A stretch of DNA of 64,000 nucleotides, taken from NCBI GenBank assembly GCA_037178975.1, contig JASJZH010000004.1, positions 10,540,001 to 10,604,000 of the forward strand. The letters run 5' to 3'. Numbering within the stretch: the stretch's first letter is position 1; each line of letters opens with the position of its first letter. This DNA comes from Oscheius tipulae. Taxonomy: Eukaryota; Nematoda; Chromadorea; Rhabditida; Rhabditidae. The notes below the pieces were generated by a model. The model was not told where the DNA came from, searched no databases, and was given only the letters and a program-made list of their open reading frames with translations. Below are positions 11,926 to 22,035 of this stretch, one piece after another. Made by a program: the position numbers and the translations under genes.

Positions 11926-12906
11926 ATGGACAATGGAGGCTACAAGTCCGGCAGCTTCAGCTGGTACATCAGACCGAAACCCCTACCCGAGATCAGTGGC
12001 TGTAAGGCTGAGCCATCAACCTCGAGCGATCACTGTATGAGCTCGAGAAAAAAGGTTGGCTATTTTTGCAATTATCTCGAAATGGGAGTCGTTTCCCCTG
12101 GCAACTGAGGGCTTATTTACGCGACAGAGTAATAGTGTTTGTCCCCTCTTCCTCTCGGACCTCCCCCATAGCGTCATATTTCAAGGGCTTCCCTTTGACG
12201 ACAGCTTTTGCAAGCACCCTAATGGCCTCCTCGGCTAGTCGATCTCTGCAGAATCTACTCAAGACTATGACTCATCCTGTTAGTTTCTTATGAGACAGAG
12301 AGACTAGAGAGTGGGCTCTTTGTTTCACCATTCCGTTTACACTCTATTCTTACAGTCAATCGAGGACGATCTCTCTGAATATCGTCTCTGTGGAGGCGGT
12401 GTCAGTGCTAAGTATCTCTCCAACATCATCGTGATAGCAGCCATCCAGGAGATCACTTGTGGGCTGATTTTTGTCACCCGGGACCAGCATTTTTATCGAC
12501 AAGCACAACTAGTCACTTTGGCAGCATGCAGAATACTTCAGGCAAGCAATGTCTCTGTCTCACAATCCTCTTCCAGTTCGCTCCCTGCTTCATGGCTCTG
12601 CTCGGAAATTACCGGAACAATGCCTATCTCTCCATCCCCTTCATGATCTCCCAAGCTTTCATAGGCTCCTATGCCGACATTCACACGTGGATTTTGCTTT
12701 GCGCCGAATGGAGACAAAACTACCCTGATTTTTTCCTCTTCTCCACCCCTCTCCTCTTCCTCGTCCTTCCACTTTTGGCGTACAGTGCCCTCATCTGTCT
12801 CATCCTCTACGTACAGTACAAGGCCGTCCAGTTCGTCTCGGTCAAGAAAATGAGCAGAAGTCGAGGCGGAGTGGCTGACGAGACTCTTGTAGAATCTCTA
12901 ATGTGA
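11926..12906 (+). CDS. four-TM nematode membrane protein, unknown function
   Basis: Three exons, 11926-12054, 12356-12541 and 12577-12906, join in phase to give 214 residues. The N-terminus is a 40-residue soluble segment. Hydrophobic segments follow, roughly YLSNIIVIAAIQEITCGLIF, a stretch around ACRILQFAPCFMALLG, one around SIPFMISQAFIG, and a last strong one, LFLVLPLLAYSALICLILYV. The tail is basic and cytoplasmic-looking (KKMSRSRGG). Intron 2 is only 35 nt and starts GC instead of GT (cttcag/gcaagc). The 298-nt first intron contains a minus-strand open frame discussed in the findings. The family was not recognised. Confidence 0.6.
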
Positions 12907-13309
12907 TCAGATTTCCTGAATTTTCTATGCTGATATGTCGGGTATTCGGAATCAATTTCTCTCTCTCTCTCTCTCTCTCTTCCAAATTCGAGGATCTCCG
13001 GTTGCTTCAATCAACGGGCTGTGTACAGAGACGTGCTATATTTTTGTGTTTTCATCTGGACGTGTTCTTAACGAGAGAGCTTATAAACGTATTTGTATCC
13101 GAAAATAGCGTACTTTTTTAAGCTGCTAATTGATGTTGAGAGATATTTTGTTCAGACCGAGATTGTTCTAATCTGGACAGACCACAGCTTACAGCTAGTT
13201 GGCAAAATCTGTCTGGTTTCTTATGCCTAAACTTAGAGAAACAAGTAATGTCGGGTCGGGGAAGATGGCTGATGCAGTTACCGGGCAAAAGTCAGTTAAT
13301 TAACAGATA

Positions 13310-13690
13310 TTGCCTGATTTCAACATCAACAGCCGTAAGCTGACTCATCTTCGCTACACCGATGATGTCGTTCTTATCGAAAAGAGTCTGAGATCTGTAC
13401 AGCGGTTGGTGACTGAATTGGAACAAGGAAGCTGTAGGATTGGGCTCGAAATCAACCATCGCAAAACTTTCGCGATGACCAATGCCTACGAGGGAGATCT
13501 ACACTTAACAGGACAAGCTATACAGTTTCATTACGTTTACCTTGTTGTTCGGTAACTTCGAGATGGGAAGATGAGCTGAAGAAAGCCTGTGGTCGCCTCG
13601 CACGAACTCCAACCACGTGGATGCGACAGGCAAGAGAGGGAGGCGAAGAATGGGTTCGCGCTATGGGAGCGGCAAGGGAGCCCTGACATG
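13310..13690 (+). mobile_element. non-LTR retrotransposon fragment (RTE/CR1-like reverse transcriptase)
   Basis: The frame 13310-13555 contains LRYTDDVVLIEKS, the YxDD catalytic motif of reverse transcriptase, followed by the usual LGLEINHRKT-type block. After a frame break, 13560-13680 reads RWEDELKKACG and TWMRQAREGEEW-like sequence, which resembles the C-terminal tail of RTE-type ORFs. No endonuclease domain or 5' portion is present, so this is a dead 5'-truncated insertion. Confidence 0.6.
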
Positions 13691-13699
13691 AAAGCAACC

Positions 13700-14281
13700 C
13701 CTTGATTCCGACAATAAAATTGTAATTGCCTGATACTGCAGCAGTCAGTTAAGGTGTTAGGGATCGGAGTGGTCGTCTACTTTGATGATAGTTTCACTTT
13801 TATTTTCGATGTGTTGTAAAAAAGGACGGATCAGAGTGGTAATGCTCCCCATTGAAATAAAAATTTGTCTTGTTTGGCGAAAGAGACGGCAGAGAGACAG
13901 AGAGACAGAAGTCGAAAAGACCACTCTCACTCAGAACCAAATGGGAAATGTACCTATCAAATATGGAGTTTGGTGGGGGCAAGTAATCATGGATTATTAG
14001 GCAACATTGGGGACTGAGTCAAGCAGCCAGAAACTCAAAATAAGCAGAGATCGGCTTTTGCGAGGAAGTGAATGACCGAAATCGCATGATTTTTCAACGT
14101 CCCCTGAAGGTCTGCGTTTCGAATCCATTTAGTTTCCTCATTAATCATTAGAGCCGTCTCGAACAGACATTACATATTTTTTTACTGAGCATTCTAGTTT
14201 TCTCATTAGCCGTTAAACCACCTGCATCAGTCCCAGTGTCGCAACAATCTCTCTCACTCTTTATCTCACAGATAGGACAAA
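13700..14281. other. no gene seen
   Basis: Intergenic sequence between the retrotransposon remnant and the chemoreceptor start. It contains a GACAGAGAGACAGA run near 13890 and short frames only. Confidence 0.4.
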
Positions 14282-16014
14282 ATGTACATGACTATTCCTG
14301 AAAACCTCAGCCCTGTGAAAGGCTATGGGCCTATCACAGCTGGATTCTCTATGGGTTATCCTGATAAAGAAGATCCAGCTTGGGATGACTGTCTGGTAAG
14401 ACTGTGAGGTAGAGAGACAGAGACCCTTTTCAGCCAGACGCGAAACTGGTCCGATTCCCACTGAACAGGCTCTTGAAACTGTCTGGAATGCTTCTTTCCG
14501 GAGCCTCTGTCCCTCTTCTGGCGTACGTCATTAAGAAGTTCATTCTCGGAGGTTGCTTCCATCCAAATATTCGGCTGATACTGTATTCTTACTTCATAGT
14601 GGCTCTCCTACAAGCAGCTGCTCTGTCTCTGTCACTGGTACCTAAGATTTTAGAGGATTCTAATAATTATTCAGGGCTATATGATCACACTGTCCTACTC
14701 TTCAGAATCTTGCGGGATCTTCCTCAATCAAACAGTCTATATTGTCGGTCATCTGATCAATTTTTACTTGGTCTTTGCTCAGGTTCGTTACTGAACTTGA
14801 AATGATTAAACCCATCCCCAAATTAATATGATACAATCCTTAAACTAAACTTGACCAAATGTCCAATGTTTGCATGCTGAAAAGGTTTCGTCCTGAGAGG
14901 TATTTTTCACCGGCAGTGACCTGACTTGTATCCGGTAACTGTTTGAGAAGCGTTTGTTAGACTTTAGATTTAAACAAACCACCAATTCCAAAGAGGAACC
15001 TCATACTGGGAGAACGAAAAATTGTAATAAGAGAGGATCAGTATCCCTGAACACGACTCTAGCGTGGTAGCTAAAGGACGGGAAATAGTTATTCCCGGGT
15101 TTCTAAAGAGCAGCTATGCCTAGCAACAATGACTCTGGGATTTCACATTAGATGGAATTCATAAAACAGGTTTGTAAAACACGTTCAGGTAAACCTCCAA
15201 ACTGTGGCTTGCCTCGAAAGAATCATTGCCACCATCTTCACCACAACGTACTCCAAATACGGTTCAACAATCGGGGTTTTTCTTTCACTCTTAGCCGTAA
15301 GCCATTGTAACTGATCCATCGAATGTCGGTTCGCGTTTTCAGCTGCTCACTCCAGTTGGACTGATGTATGCAATCTACTTTGATGAGGACTTTGTCGAAA
15401 GGCAGCCGAGCGTCGTGATCCCGCCAGATAGTGTCAAGACGAGGATCAATCTCTTCTGTATATATTGCATTTTCTTCTGCGTTTTCTCTTTGATTCTTTT
15501 GAACTTACTGAACTGTTACAATCGGAAGAAGGCTAGAGAGTAGGTCTCTTTTGAGAGAGTACATGGATTGTAGTTCAGATTGATCGGTCAGGTAGACTCG
15601 AGGTTTCAGAACAACGAGAATCTGTCGACTACTGGGTTTATCACCCTGATCATAGGGTTACAGGAATGTTTCTCTGTCTCTCTGTCAACTCTCTATTTCC
15701 AGCTCTCATTCTACCTCTCCGGCTTTGCCGGTATCCTAGTCATGCGACTCACTGACCACCTCTACAGTAAGTACAACTTGACCATGCAGACTCTCAAGAC
15801 CTGTCTCTTTGTAAGTCTCTCATCAAGATTATTCAAAAGACCTGTTCAGCTTGTCCCAGTCTTTCTCATCTTTCTCCCTCTCGTCACCAGATGGGAATTC
15901 ACAAGAGTCAAAAGGAACAGACAGAAGTTATCCATGGACCAGGTTTTTATCAAGACGACGGGCGAGGAAGGTGTACAGAACTATCAGAGAGTGATCTACG
16001 ACTTATGGAGTTGA
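14282..16014 (+). CDS. Sra-superfamily serpentine chemoreceptor (paralogue A)
   Basis: Seven exons keep phase: 14282-14395, 14434-14637, 14675-14782, 15189-15296, 15343-15539, 15579-15810 and 15850-16014, giving 375 residues. Seven hydrophobic segments are visible. CLERIIATIF in exon 4 and RFQNNENLSTT in exon 6 are the conserved ER and RFQ..EN motifs of the sra/srab/sre superfamily. A role as a chemosensory GPCR on sensory cilia is inferred. Exon 6 contains a 39-nt insertion (15664-15702) absent from the paralogue at 17837-19911. It looks like an intron with a GA donor, and removing it gives 362 residues. The minus-strand gene at 16022-16747 ends 7 bp downstream. Confidence 0.8.
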
Positions 16015-16021
16015 TGGCTTA

Positions 16022-16747
16022 TTAGTCATGAAGGATTGTAAGGGAAAGATAGTTACGAGCCTTGAGAACTTCCCACAGTTCTCCTTGACACTTGCAGACG
16101 AAGCGGTCCAGCACATTCCATTCTCTTCCTAGAATCCTTTCTTACCAAAATTCAAAAAGATGACTTACTGAGGCGTTCCATATACTTGGTCAGAATAGTT
16201 TTACCCAGTCCTTTGAGGGCGGATCCTGTAGCATCATTCTGGAGATCGAAAGGGGCCGGAGTTGTCGGGAGACGACGACGGAAGACGGACAGGACACGGT
16301 CAAGGAAGGAAGAATTCAGAAGCTGAAACTTCTTTCACTTTTACTGTCACTACTGTTAATGTTTGGTCTTGTCTTTGGGAGAAAAAGGGGAGAGGGAATG
16401 ACTCTAGACAGTCGCGTCGTTGTGGCTCGAATTTGAAAGAAATTGCATCTTGTCTCTCTGTCTCACCTTACTCCTATCCGTTCCTCTATATTGAGAGTTG
16501 TATAGTTGCCAGAACCTGGAAGGGAGCTGGGGTTCAGTTTCCGGAAGCGGAATATCAGTCATCGGAGCATCTGTTGTGGTAGTCGTTGGCTGGTATTCGT
16601 CCTTCAAGATACAGTTGCAGGTGTAAGCAGAATCGGCTGCTTCTGAAAAATTAGTACTGAGGAGTGACAGTGAAACTCACCAATGTACTGAGGACTGAAC
16701 CCGGAGACGAGAGACAGAGACAGAGAGAAGAGGAGCGCGTGCCTCAT
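16022..16747 (-). CDS. small secreted protein, family unknown
   Basis: Four exons on the minus strand (16747-16681, 16642-16467, 16238-16169 and 16128-16022) keep phase and give 139 residues. The first 17 or so residues (MRHALLFSLSLSLVSG) form a clear signal peptide. A threonine-rich segment with TTTTTD follows, and the C-terminal half has a CKCQGELW block. Only about four cysteines are present. It converges on the chemoreceptor gene with 7 bp between stop codons. No homologous family was recognised; secretion is inferred from the leader. Confidence 0.65.
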
Positions 16748-17836
16748 CGCTGTCTGTTTGACTAATCAGGGAGGTTACCCATGCAGTATGGGTATGCTAA
16801 TTACGGTGCATATCCAGGTCTGTGCAATTAGCACCTAGGTCTGGATGCAGCTCACGTAAGATAAACAAGGTGCTTAATTCAGTTTTCAGGTTCAGTTTAT
16901 TCATTATCCCAAACAGACAGAGAGACAGGGAGTGGGAGAGTTAAAAAAATAAGCCTACTCCATTCGATAGTTTTCTGGCACACCAAACAGAACGGTTGCT
17001 GAGCTTCCGTTGACATTTCGTCTTTTAGGACTAAAGGCGAACCGTAGTCAAACAGGGACAGAGTAAGGCAGAGACAGAAATTGACGATCTTTTTAAACCG
17101 AAGAAATAAATGGTTTGAAAAGATCGGCCCCGTTTTTTTTTCCGGTAAGCCCTAGTAGATACCTACTAGAGCCTCCCCTGTAGGTCTTTTCTACTGGGCG
17201 GCCCTACCCCGGAGGGTAGAGACATCGACAAGCCACCCCAGTGGCCAGACTCGGTTGCTTGCCCGGCTTAGACAGTGCTCAAAAGACAGGCGAGAGCCTT
17301 GGCCAGGGGCAGCCCAAATCCGGACCTTTTGAGCAGCGTGATCTTCACAGTAGAGACAAACCAGACATCTCCGGCTGCTTCTTCATCCCAAGCAGCTGCG
17401 CTGCTTCCAAAATAGTGGATCATACCATTATCTACAACTATAGTTTTTAGTTTTCGGAGGAGGAGACAACGCAATTGTCTGACTGTCGAGGTTGTGACTA
17501 CAACTCTAAGTCACTCAATCGGGAACCAAGTCTCCAACTTCAATTATCACCCCGTTATGTAATCGAGCTTGTACATTCTAGCAGATTCAATCAAAAGGAC
17601 ATCTGTTTCTTCAGACTGTGACGCTTCTTTGACGAAGCTGCCTATTCCTCCTGTTATTGAGGCGTCTCTTCCGCAAAAAGTATGCCATACACGACAATTT
17701 GAAGAAGTTTCGAGCTCGCACCTTTCTCAAGCGCCAAATCACACACTTTGCCGTTTCTGTGACTCAATTCCTCGTGTACCACCCCGCTATTCACACTTGT
17801 TGCGATATTATATCTCACTGTTTCCCTCTTGTGACT
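16748..17836. other. intergenic, no confident gene
   Basis: About 1.1 kb between a divergent pair (minus gene ending its 5' side at 16747, plus gene starting 17837). It presumably carries both promoters. Short frames at 17241 and 17569 have no support. Confidence 0.4.
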
Positions 17837-19911
17837 ATGACTTCGACAATGGAGACGACCAGATTCCTCGAGGGAAGTCACTGTCTGGTTTGTGTTCTTA
17901 ACCGTCTTTCGCTGTGAATAGGATTTAGAAAGACGCGGTGTTGGTCAAATTCTTCTTGAACAGAATCATCAAGACTATAGGAGTACTACTATGCATTTTT
18001 GCAGTATTGCCTTTGATCAATGTGATTACAAAGTACATAGTGCCGGGAGCGTTCCATAAGAATATTAAGGTGAGTCAGAAGAATGATATTGGGCAAAAGG
18101 TCTCAAAAAGATGTTTCTTTTTTATGACAGAGGGTAATCCCAAATCTGAGCACAGTCTTGCCCGGTAAAATCGGGAAATTTTAAGATAGGTTCCTACATA
18201 CGTACATATTAGAATTCCAGGCGAATGTTTTAGAACTAGAGAGTCTTTCAAGTTTGTATAGGATAATCTGCTCCTATGCAGACAGTTTTCATCCTGACAA
18301 TACACAAATTCGTCCCTCACAGTGAATAGGAAGTCCTCTCACGAAGGAGATACATTGTTAGGCGTTTTTTGAGGTTCGGGGGCAAGTACACAGTGCTGTC
18401 TTGTCTCTCACTTTGTTCATAAAACTGGTTTCTATCATTTAGTACATTGGGCATTTTGTTGTACCCAGACCTGAAGTCAACTTTCTAAAAACTGGTACTG
18501 ACTGCAAGTAGAGTAGGAAAGTGAATTATCCCATCAGTGGTCAACTTGATCTACAGTCGCTTTTGAAGCCATACTTTCCAATTACGAACAGCGTTTTTGC
18601 TCACGGAGCAGGTGAAAACATCTCCGACAAGTGCGAACTGGAATCGTTGTCTTTTGTTACTAAATCAGCCGTTTAAGAATTGCAAACAAATCCGACGTAC
18701 TTTGGGTATAGAATCTGTGTTCTCTCTACATAAACGTGCAAGGGCGAAAACTTGTGCAGTTGGTCGATTGTTGAAGAGAGACAAGGGCAAAACCGTAGTT
18801 TCAGATTATCCTCGTCTTCTACTTTTTCGTCGCCCTGCTACAATCTATTTTTTTACCTTGTTGCATAGTAAGTTTCCCTACTCTGAAGGACAACTTTTTC
18901 AATTCCTGTTCATCATGATCTCTCACTCCTTCGCGGAGAATCCATGTGATGTTTACCTCTCCCGCGGTCTCTATGTATTTGGTCACTTGGCTAATTTCTA
19001 CCTTCTGTTAGCACAGGTGTTCACACTCAGGTTCAATCATAACAGCCAATTTCAGATAAAGCTTCAAACTCTGGCATGTATTGAGAGAGTAATAGCTACT
19101 CTCTCCCCCGCCTCCTATGAGAGACGCGGTGCGTCAATTGGCATTTGTTTCAGTCTGATTGCGGTAAGTTGAATGATCATTGGTGTTGAGAATTTTGAAA
19201 TTATAGCTTCTAAGTCCTTTACTAGTCGGGTATTATGTCTATATGGATGCGAACTTTAATGATCCGTCGGTATCGGTGCTGATCACTCCGTCAACAGTGG
19301 CTATGAAGTAAGAGAGACAAAGAGACAAGGATATAGGGAGACAGAGAGGTAAAGACTCCTTTACCAGAAGCTTTCAGAATGAACGCCTGCTTCATGTTCG
19401 GTATAGGAATGTGTATACTCTCGCTCCTGCTAGTTCAATTCCTCCGCTGGTACAATCGCCGGAAGGTCCGAGAGTAAGAGAAAATCCTCTTCTCTTCAAC
19501 TTCTGCTATTACAGCATTGTCGGAGAATTTTCCTGTCGATTTCAAACCAACGAAAACATCAGTACAACCTCGTTCATCACAGTAATTCTTATGCTCCAGC
19601 TCCTCGTCTACCTGATAGCCGGCTGTGGTCTGCTCTTCTTTCGACTGACTAATGAACTGTGGAACTACTATGATCTCACGGTTCAGACCATCAAAACTTC
19701 TCTCTTTGTAAGTTCTGTACATGCTGAGAGTAATGAAAGATTGTAGCTTGTGCCTGTCTTCCTGTTCTTCCTACCCATCCTGACCAAGTATCACATGAGA
19801 GCTGGGAAGAGAGAGAGAAAAAAGGTGTCCTTTGAGCAGGTCTCCATCAAAACCACAGGCCAGGAAGGAATGGAGAACTATCAGAAGGTCATATATGCTC
19901 AGTGGAACTGA
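17837..19911 (+). CDS. Sra-superfamily serpentine chemoreceptor (paralogue B), possibly defective
   Basis: Exons 17837-17887, 17929-18069, 18805-18867, 18909-19016, 19056-19163, 19207-19307, 19378-19473, 19515-19707 and 19747-19911 align codon for codon with paralogue A: block lengths 108, 108, 197, 193 and 165 recur exactly. The motifs CIERVIATL and RFQTNENISTT identify the Sra superfamily. Two additional introns split blocks that are single exons in A. The intron 18868-18908, placed by homology, begins GTAAGT but ends CTG, not AG. Either splicing uses another site, the base is wrong, or the gene is a pseudogene. Apart from that junction the frame is open. An AATAAA overlaps the stop codon at 19911-19916. 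Confidence 0.72.
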
Positions 19912-19916
19912 ATAAA
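19911..19916 (+). terminator. polyadenylation signal AATAAA
   Basis: The hexamer shares its first base with the TGA stop of chemoreceptor paralogue B, implying a very short 3' UTR. Confidence 0.45.
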
Positions 19917-20589
19917 TCTTAAGAGAACTGATATTCCCATAGTCTCCACTATTATGCGGTGCGGTCTGATGTTAAAGCACAACAGTTCATTCTATGCTGA
20001 TGGTTATCGTTTTTGTTCTGTCTAGGGATCCAAAAGTGCCTTCATTTTTCCTACTTACACCTGCATTAATGCCGTTACAATGCTCTGTTTGACAGGATAG
20101 TGTAAAGTGTGATTTACCAATGAGTTTGTTGTCGGAATCCATACTTTTTCAGCACGTGGAGAGAAGTCGCACATTCTGGATTGCCATGTGAAGAAGGAGC
20201 TATATTTCTGTTCCGTAATGCGGTTTTGGAACAAATTCTCAGTCACATTCTCAGCGGTCATATGAAAAGACAATGGCTCCTGAAAGGAAACTGTTGGAAA
20301 TTAAACGTTTTCCCACGAGATAAGCTATTAATGCCGGGCATGCTTCGAGAAGTCGGATAAAGAAAATCAAGTCGGTTAGCCTTCCTCTCTGTCTCTCACC
20401 TCATTCAGTTTGTATTTTTCCCAGAATGTACTCTCCCCGTTTGTTCAGTAAATTGTCCCCTTGCTTTTGATAAATAGTATTCATTTCACTGAGTACATCC
20501 CCAGTTTCTATAATCGGATCAACAGTTTGCCTTCGGCTTTTCACAGCCAACTGAAACAATTCAATTGGATGAAACAAAAGCTTCGACTC

Positions 20590-20598
20590 TATAAAAGG
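20590..20598 (+). promoter_or_regulatory. TATA box of the ShK protein gene
   Basis: TATAAAAGG lies 27 bp upstream of the ATG at 20625. That spacing puts transcription start close to or just before the start codon, or a few bases upstream with a tiny leader. Confidence 0.5.
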
Positions 20599-20624
20599 CA
20601 CGAGGTAGAATACTTGGCACAGTC

Positions 20625-21763
20625 ATGCTCCTTCCAGCCCTCTTCCTACCTTTGATATTAGCAGCGACAGATCTGAACTGTACCGAAGGAGGATTTGTAA
20701 GTAACAATGACAATGACAGTGGCTATCCAACAGTTCCAGTACGCCCCGAACGCTGTCTCCTGCAGCAATGTGTACTCCGACGCCGCCTGTGGAGTCCTCT
20801 TTCTGAACAATACTGCCGTCGTGGCTGGTGGTAACTCTTCGAGACCCTCTCCTTGTTTCAATGTGAGTCAGAGACCTTTGGGATGACAGCGCCAGAAAGA
20901 GAAATAGAGACGGTGGCTGAGAAAAAATTATATTTAGGGAACGAACGGACCGAGTGAGGACATGAAGGCGATTGCTATTGCCAGCTGTCCAAAAACGTGT
21001 GGCTACTGCTGTCAGACTCCGGAGTACAGTTGCAGCAATATACAGTGTGAGTTTTTCGAGTAAGAAAAGGGTCAGTCACTAGTTTTGACTCATACCAAAG
21101 GCGCTGACAGTCAATCGTGGGTTATTCAAGATTGTCGTCAAGACGAGATTACTGATTGTTAAACCGTACGACAGGGGACTTGATTGGCTGCTGAGACGGT
21201 AGCGGTGAGAATCCGCCTGCTTCCCGTAAGAACAAAGCTTTTGGGGTTGACTACTGCATAGGCAGTACAGGCTGTTTGAATTTTGTCACGGTACGGGTTC
21301 CGGACAGATGACACTTTCCAGTTCATCATTTTCTCGAAGCCACTCATGTTTTAGTTCCTCGAATCCAGTGCAAGCAGGTGACCCAGGCCATGTGTCAGAG
21401 CACGCAGTGGAGAAGTATCATAGCCTCCGACTGTCCAAACGTCTGCGGCTTCTGTCTCCTCGGCGGATGCATCGATGTGGCTCCCAACTGCGACACTCAG
21501 CCCACTGTTTGTGTCACCAAGGGATTGGAGAGCTTCGTCGCAGTGGGAAATTTCCATAGTTGAAAATAACGAAGTTTCAGCTCAATTGCCAGCGGACCTG
21601 TGGCTACTGTGCCAACGCGACGACTACTGGATATGGTGGCTGTGCGGATTCGAACAAGAACTGTGCCCAGTTCATTCGGAACGGATTCTGCAGCTCAACG
21701 TTCTACTCCCAGGCGCAGAAGATGGCTACTTGTGGAACGTCGTGTGGCCTGTGTAATGGATAG
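20625..21763 (+). CDS. secreted protein with four ShK-type modules
   Basis: Five exons (20625-20696, 20734-20862, 20938-21046, 21355-21542 and 21581-21763) join in phase for 226 residues. MLLPALFLPLILAATD is a signal peptide. Four cysteine-rich modules each end in the ShKT signature (CPKTCGYC, CPNVCGFC, CQRTCGYC, CGTSCGLC). ShKT modules are very common in nematode secreted proteins, where they can be potassium-channel-blocking, matrix or astacin-associated. No protease domain is attached here, so the target is unknown. A strong TATA box precedes the gene, which fits an abundant secreted product. Confidence 0.82.
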
Positions 21764-22035
21764 TTTGTAGCTTTTTAGAGGTTTCGGTCTGACCAGCCGG
21801 CCCTAGAGTCAATAAAGGAGCAGATACCTTGAACTTCGTTAGAATTAAGAAACAGAGAAACGAAACGTTTACCCAGAGATCGTTTTTGCACAGCTTTTTA
21901 CGTCTTCCTTCTTTTCAGAGTTCGAATTTTACTGCAGTTCCAAGCCATTCGCTGCCGCATCTGAAAAAAAGTAAAAAAAGGCCTTATCGCTCCTTCCTGA
22001 TACCTTTATCTCCAAGCATTCGTCTCTTTGTATGA

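Noticed and set aside
21043-21355. Apparent phase break in the ShK gene at CAG/TGTGAG
   Set aside because: The acceptor gttttag at 21354 restores phase with a canonical donor at 21047.
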